Positions 60,471 through 64,000 of a DNA stretch of 64,000 nt are shown here, piece after piece. The stretch is from the NCBI GenBank assembly GCA_003640385.1, contig RCAB01000078.1, forward strand, positions 62,001-126,000. The letters run 5' to 3'. Source of the stretch: Setaria digitata (taxonomy: Eukaryota > Nematoda > Chromadorea > Rhabditida > Setariidae). Made by a program: the position numbers and the translations under genes. How positions within the stretch are numbered: position 1 is the stretch's first letter; every line of letters starts with the position of its first letter. Below the pieces are notes generated by a model. The model was given only the letters and a program-made list of their open reading frames with translations, ran no database searches and had not been told where the DNA came from.

Positions 60471-63400
60471 ATTATTCGTATCCTGCTTTTCATCTTACTA
60501 ATTTTGAGATGTAGTTTTCGCGAATTTTTATATCAAATGATCACGTGGTGATGGTTCGTTTTTTGCTGTATAAGTGATATAAACGCTAGCAAAAATGTGA
60601 ATTTCCTGTTTCTACTCAGCTACATTGCTTCACACATAAGTGAGAATTGCAAAAATCTAGTTCCCTCTAGTTAAATATGAGAATTTAAGTAGTTAATTCT
60701 TTCGAATGAATTATTCTTTAAAACCACTAAACTCCAAGCTTTTTTTCATATTATATATGCTGCAGAGTGTCCTTTAGGGATATCGTTGAAATCATAATAT
60801 TGGCTATTTATAAGTGGATAGTTTTGGAATCAGGTACCTTTGACATTACTGGATTACTTATGAGTCCATTTTGAATACAGTCGTAATTACTGAGCCTGTC
60901 TTTTTGTAAAAGTGACTATTTGACAGAATCTTCATCATTCAAAAGAAACAAATTACATTTTCCGAGTATTGCTTACGAAGCTTTTTTTTAAAATGATTTT
61001 ACGAGAAATCAGCAGGTTTTTAGGGGACGCTACTGTCAGTAATATACATTATTTTCATGTTTATGCAGTATTTTCATATGTTTGTTTAAATCCATTCATT
61101 TTCAGTTCATGATAGAGGACGGTTTTGGGTTTCGCCTTTACGTTAACTTTAAGTTTCGGATAGTTGGATTGCTATGCTAAATTTAAATTTTAATCTGACT
61201 TAACGCTGTCACTCCCGGTTAAATAGATTAACTTAGTCGTTTAGTGATATGGAGCATGCAGAGAGGTATATGTGAGTTGAAAAGGTTGCTTATCTTGTGG
61301 TGGAAAATTGCTTGAATTGTTGCAACTTTATTTCACCCTTGTGTTCCATCTGTCTTATCTTCCATTCAAATTATAGACCAATGTTCTGGTTGGCTTTATG
61401 TACATGATTTTATCCTCGGGTTGATTATATCCCTTAATTAACAGGTGCGATTTTTCTTGCATCTTCCAACACCTGCATATAATGGAGACATATAGGAAGG
61501 TCTCCAATTATGGTCAGTTGAGTCATATTGATGTTGTTGTTGTTGTTAATGTTGCAGTATGCAGAAATATATCTTCTACATTGAAGTTTCCAAATCTTTT
61601 CAGTCATTTGTGGAATTGACTAAATGCTTATGTCTAGTTGTATTTTGAAAGTCCTTTTCTCGTGAAACAGTTTCATCGTGCATAAAAATGTTTTGTGCCG
61701 GAAAAAAGTGCCTTGCAATCACGCGGAAAAGTAAATGAATATTTCATGTTTTAATAATTAAAGTATATTTGTCAAGATTCTTGATTAATAGTGTCTAGCG
61801 GGAGGTGGTCTTGATAAGGACATTGTGAATGTGAAATAGGCCATCTCTATTCCAAACGTTATTTATAGCGTTAAAACAGTGGGATATCTCAATCTCGGAA
61901 AATTTTCAGTTTAAACGAAGCAGTGTTAGGTCATTACTCCTTTAGTGTGTGCATTTTTTGTAAAAGGATACATCGAGTGTGTGGATGGTGTCAAATCATG
62001 TTGCTAACTGCCCGTATGTATATTCATGTAATTCACTTAATTTTGTGGAGAAGAATAAAGAGTAGACTTCTGTTGTATTGGCACTTTGTCTCGTAGTTCG
62101 ACCGAAATTTTTGAAATGTAGCATTTTCGTATGATGAAGAATGGCTTTCCTGCTTCCAGCTCAATTTTCATGACAGATTAGGATTCGACAAATTGCTAGT
62201 TACTAATTAATTTTGCGCTTTAAATAAACTGACTAGTCAATTTTCTGACATGCTTTACTTATGGACTTAACCACAAGTTTTTTCTGTGTTTGGAACGGTA
62301 CTTATCACTCATATGTTACTGAATTATAATTTTCCTTCATTTTAAATGAAAAGAATAGGTAATGGCTACATACTTATATCACACTGCTTAATTTTCCACG
62401 ACAGGTTATATATTATTAATGATATCTGATGGAAAGCTTACAGGTGCCACTTTTTTATCATATTTGTATTCGAGTCTTAAGAATTTCACTATTGCTTGCC
62501 AGCTATGATCAAGATTTATTTCACCTTCTCCATACCTGCATAACAATTTTGAAGCAGTTAGTTATGTTAGGCTTCAATGATTTCATTTCTACAGAAATTT
62601 AATTCGTTAATGCTTAAATCGTTCTCTTAAACGAAATTCAATATTATCCACTTCACGATTTTTTTGAGATGATGTTGTTACTTATGATAGATGGATGCCA
62701 ATGAGAAATAGTAAGACGGCTATTCGAAAAGCATGAGTGTTCATCAATTAGAAGTAATTCTGATGAAAGCTTAACTGTTATTGCAACGTTTTACAAATTG
62801 AGTCAATTTATATTTCAATTATTATCAGTTCTAATCAAAATAATTCTGTTCAAATTTCTCTACCTTTTTAATTCTTAATTATTCATCCAACACTACTTCA
62901 GTCTAAGTGAACGCTTCTCCTTAGGTGACATTGACTTCCTTAAATTTCTTCTACTGAGTTTGCTTTTCATTTTCACTTTCAGTTATTAGTAGCTGTTCAA
63001 AAGTTTGGCAGAATAAACCTAGCATTTAGTCTTTTTTCTTTTTTAGAATTTATTCAATTGAAATTTGTTTCCATAATGAAAAATCAATTTCTGTGGAGTT
63101 TTCTTGTGCAAATTATTTCTCCCTTTGGAAAGTACAAAAGAGTGGAAGAAAGTCGGGAAGAATGTAATATTAGTTGCGTTTAGCATGGCAGAATTCTTGA
63201 AAACGAAAACTTTCACATTAAAATATCAAATCTTCTTTTAATGATAATTTATTTTGAGAAATTTATTCATTTTGCTTCTCATTTATGATTGTATGATTGT
63301 TCAATATTTACTGCTCATTTTCCAGCTGTTTTCTTCCTTTACTTTAAAATTTAACTTCATATGTTTCTTTTTTTTTTTCTTTTTTAAAATGAAAGTAAAA

Positions 63401-64000
63401 AAATTTGCTCATTTGTTGTTGTTTACACTGGGGAACATACACAGTAGAATGGATTATTTTTCATTTCATATAGACAAGTTTTAACGATAAAATTATTTTG
63501 AATTGGTTCCAAACCCTTCAATTTTTATTTTTCGTTTTTCAATTGATAAGGGCTTGTTGATTTGCTCATTTTTCGCAAAATTGGGAAAAGAGGTGAAATT
63601 TAAATTTATGTGTTAGACTTCATAATTTTTTTGCTTTCTTCTGAATTTTCTTCCAAAGAAATTTTTACAAATGATATACAAAATCATTAAACGAAACGTA
63701 TTATTACCGCTTGATTAATGCAACTCATTTACAACTTACACCGAAAAAACAGCCTTTGAAGTTACTTAACAAGTAAATTACTGGAATTAAAAATAAAATT
63801 CTCGGGTGCGTAACACAACATAGAATAAAACTAAAACCAGAAGAAGTAAACTGCTAAAATTAAAATTACTGAACGAAGGTTCAGGAGTAGTATTCAGTAG
63901 AATCAGATGCTAAAGATGTATCATCTGGTTGTTACTCCGGAATATTGTGTATTGCTAACCTGCGTGTCCCTAATTGAGAGAGAAGCTAATTTTGAGACTT
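60471..64000. other. No gene recognised, right edge
   Basis: This begins with the RanBP3 3' UTR. A short TTG repeat lies at about 61530-61550. No open frame with splice context or family similarity was found on either strand; the frame at 63254-63484 is a poly-Phe read-through of a T-run. No clear AATAAA close to the RanBP3 stop was seen. Confidence 0.4.

Overview
The window is a piece of AT-rich nematode nuclear DNA. Four things point to this: a complete nematode cuticle collagen with its diagnostic layout, many short introns with T-rich TTTCAG-type acceptors, several candidate spliced-leader acceptors a few bases upstream of start codons, and conserved animal genes split into small exons. 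A filarial or related spirurid worm is my best guess from composition and gene style, but this is inference. Nothing bacterial, viral or CRISPR-like was seen. Single-gene models below were built by hand from splice signals, reading phase and family alignment recalled from knowledge; no search was run.

Layout, left to right. 1-1.9 kb: intergenic, one weak antisense exon candidate and an assembly seam. 1.9-5.8 kb, plus strand: cyclophilin H (spliceosomal prolyl isomerase) then the early-endosomal GTPase Rab21, 0.66 kb apart. 7.4-9.2 kb, minus: an unrecognised 406-residue proline/serine-rich protein. 11.3-15.3 kb, minus: a TMEM151-family membrane protein in 11 located exons. 15.3-22.2 kb: long gene-poor stretch. 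22.2-23.8 kb, plus: a small secreted protein with one thrombospondin type-1 repeat and a basic then tyrosine-rich tail; a possible alternative last exon lies at 24.66 kb. 25.0-27.2 kb, minus: OVCA2/FSH1-type serine hydrolase. 29.2-30.5 kb, minus: N6AMT1/HEMK2 methyltransferase. 32.5-38.3 kb, minus: membralin (TMEM259), 13 exons. 38.3-47.5 kb: mostly gene-free, with one unrecognised two-exon small protein at 42.5-43.2 kb. 47.5-48.8 kb, plus: cuticle collagen. 52.8-55.6 kb, minus: F-box protein, with a decayed copy of its last exon just downstream. 57.9-60.5 kb, plus: RanBP3. 60.5-64 kb: no gene seen.

The genes are unrelated housekeeping and membrane/secretory functions (splicing, endosomal traffic, translation-factor methylation, ER quality control, nuclear export, cuticle). 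I see no gene cluster acting as one pathway. The most notable structural points are three introns that require GC rather than GT donors in three neighbouring genes, a 21-nt exon in TMEM151 and a possible 6-nt exon in the unrecognised gene, partial exon duplication at the F-box gene, and four single-N seams each flanked by a direct duplication, which look like uncollapsed contig overlaps rather than biology.
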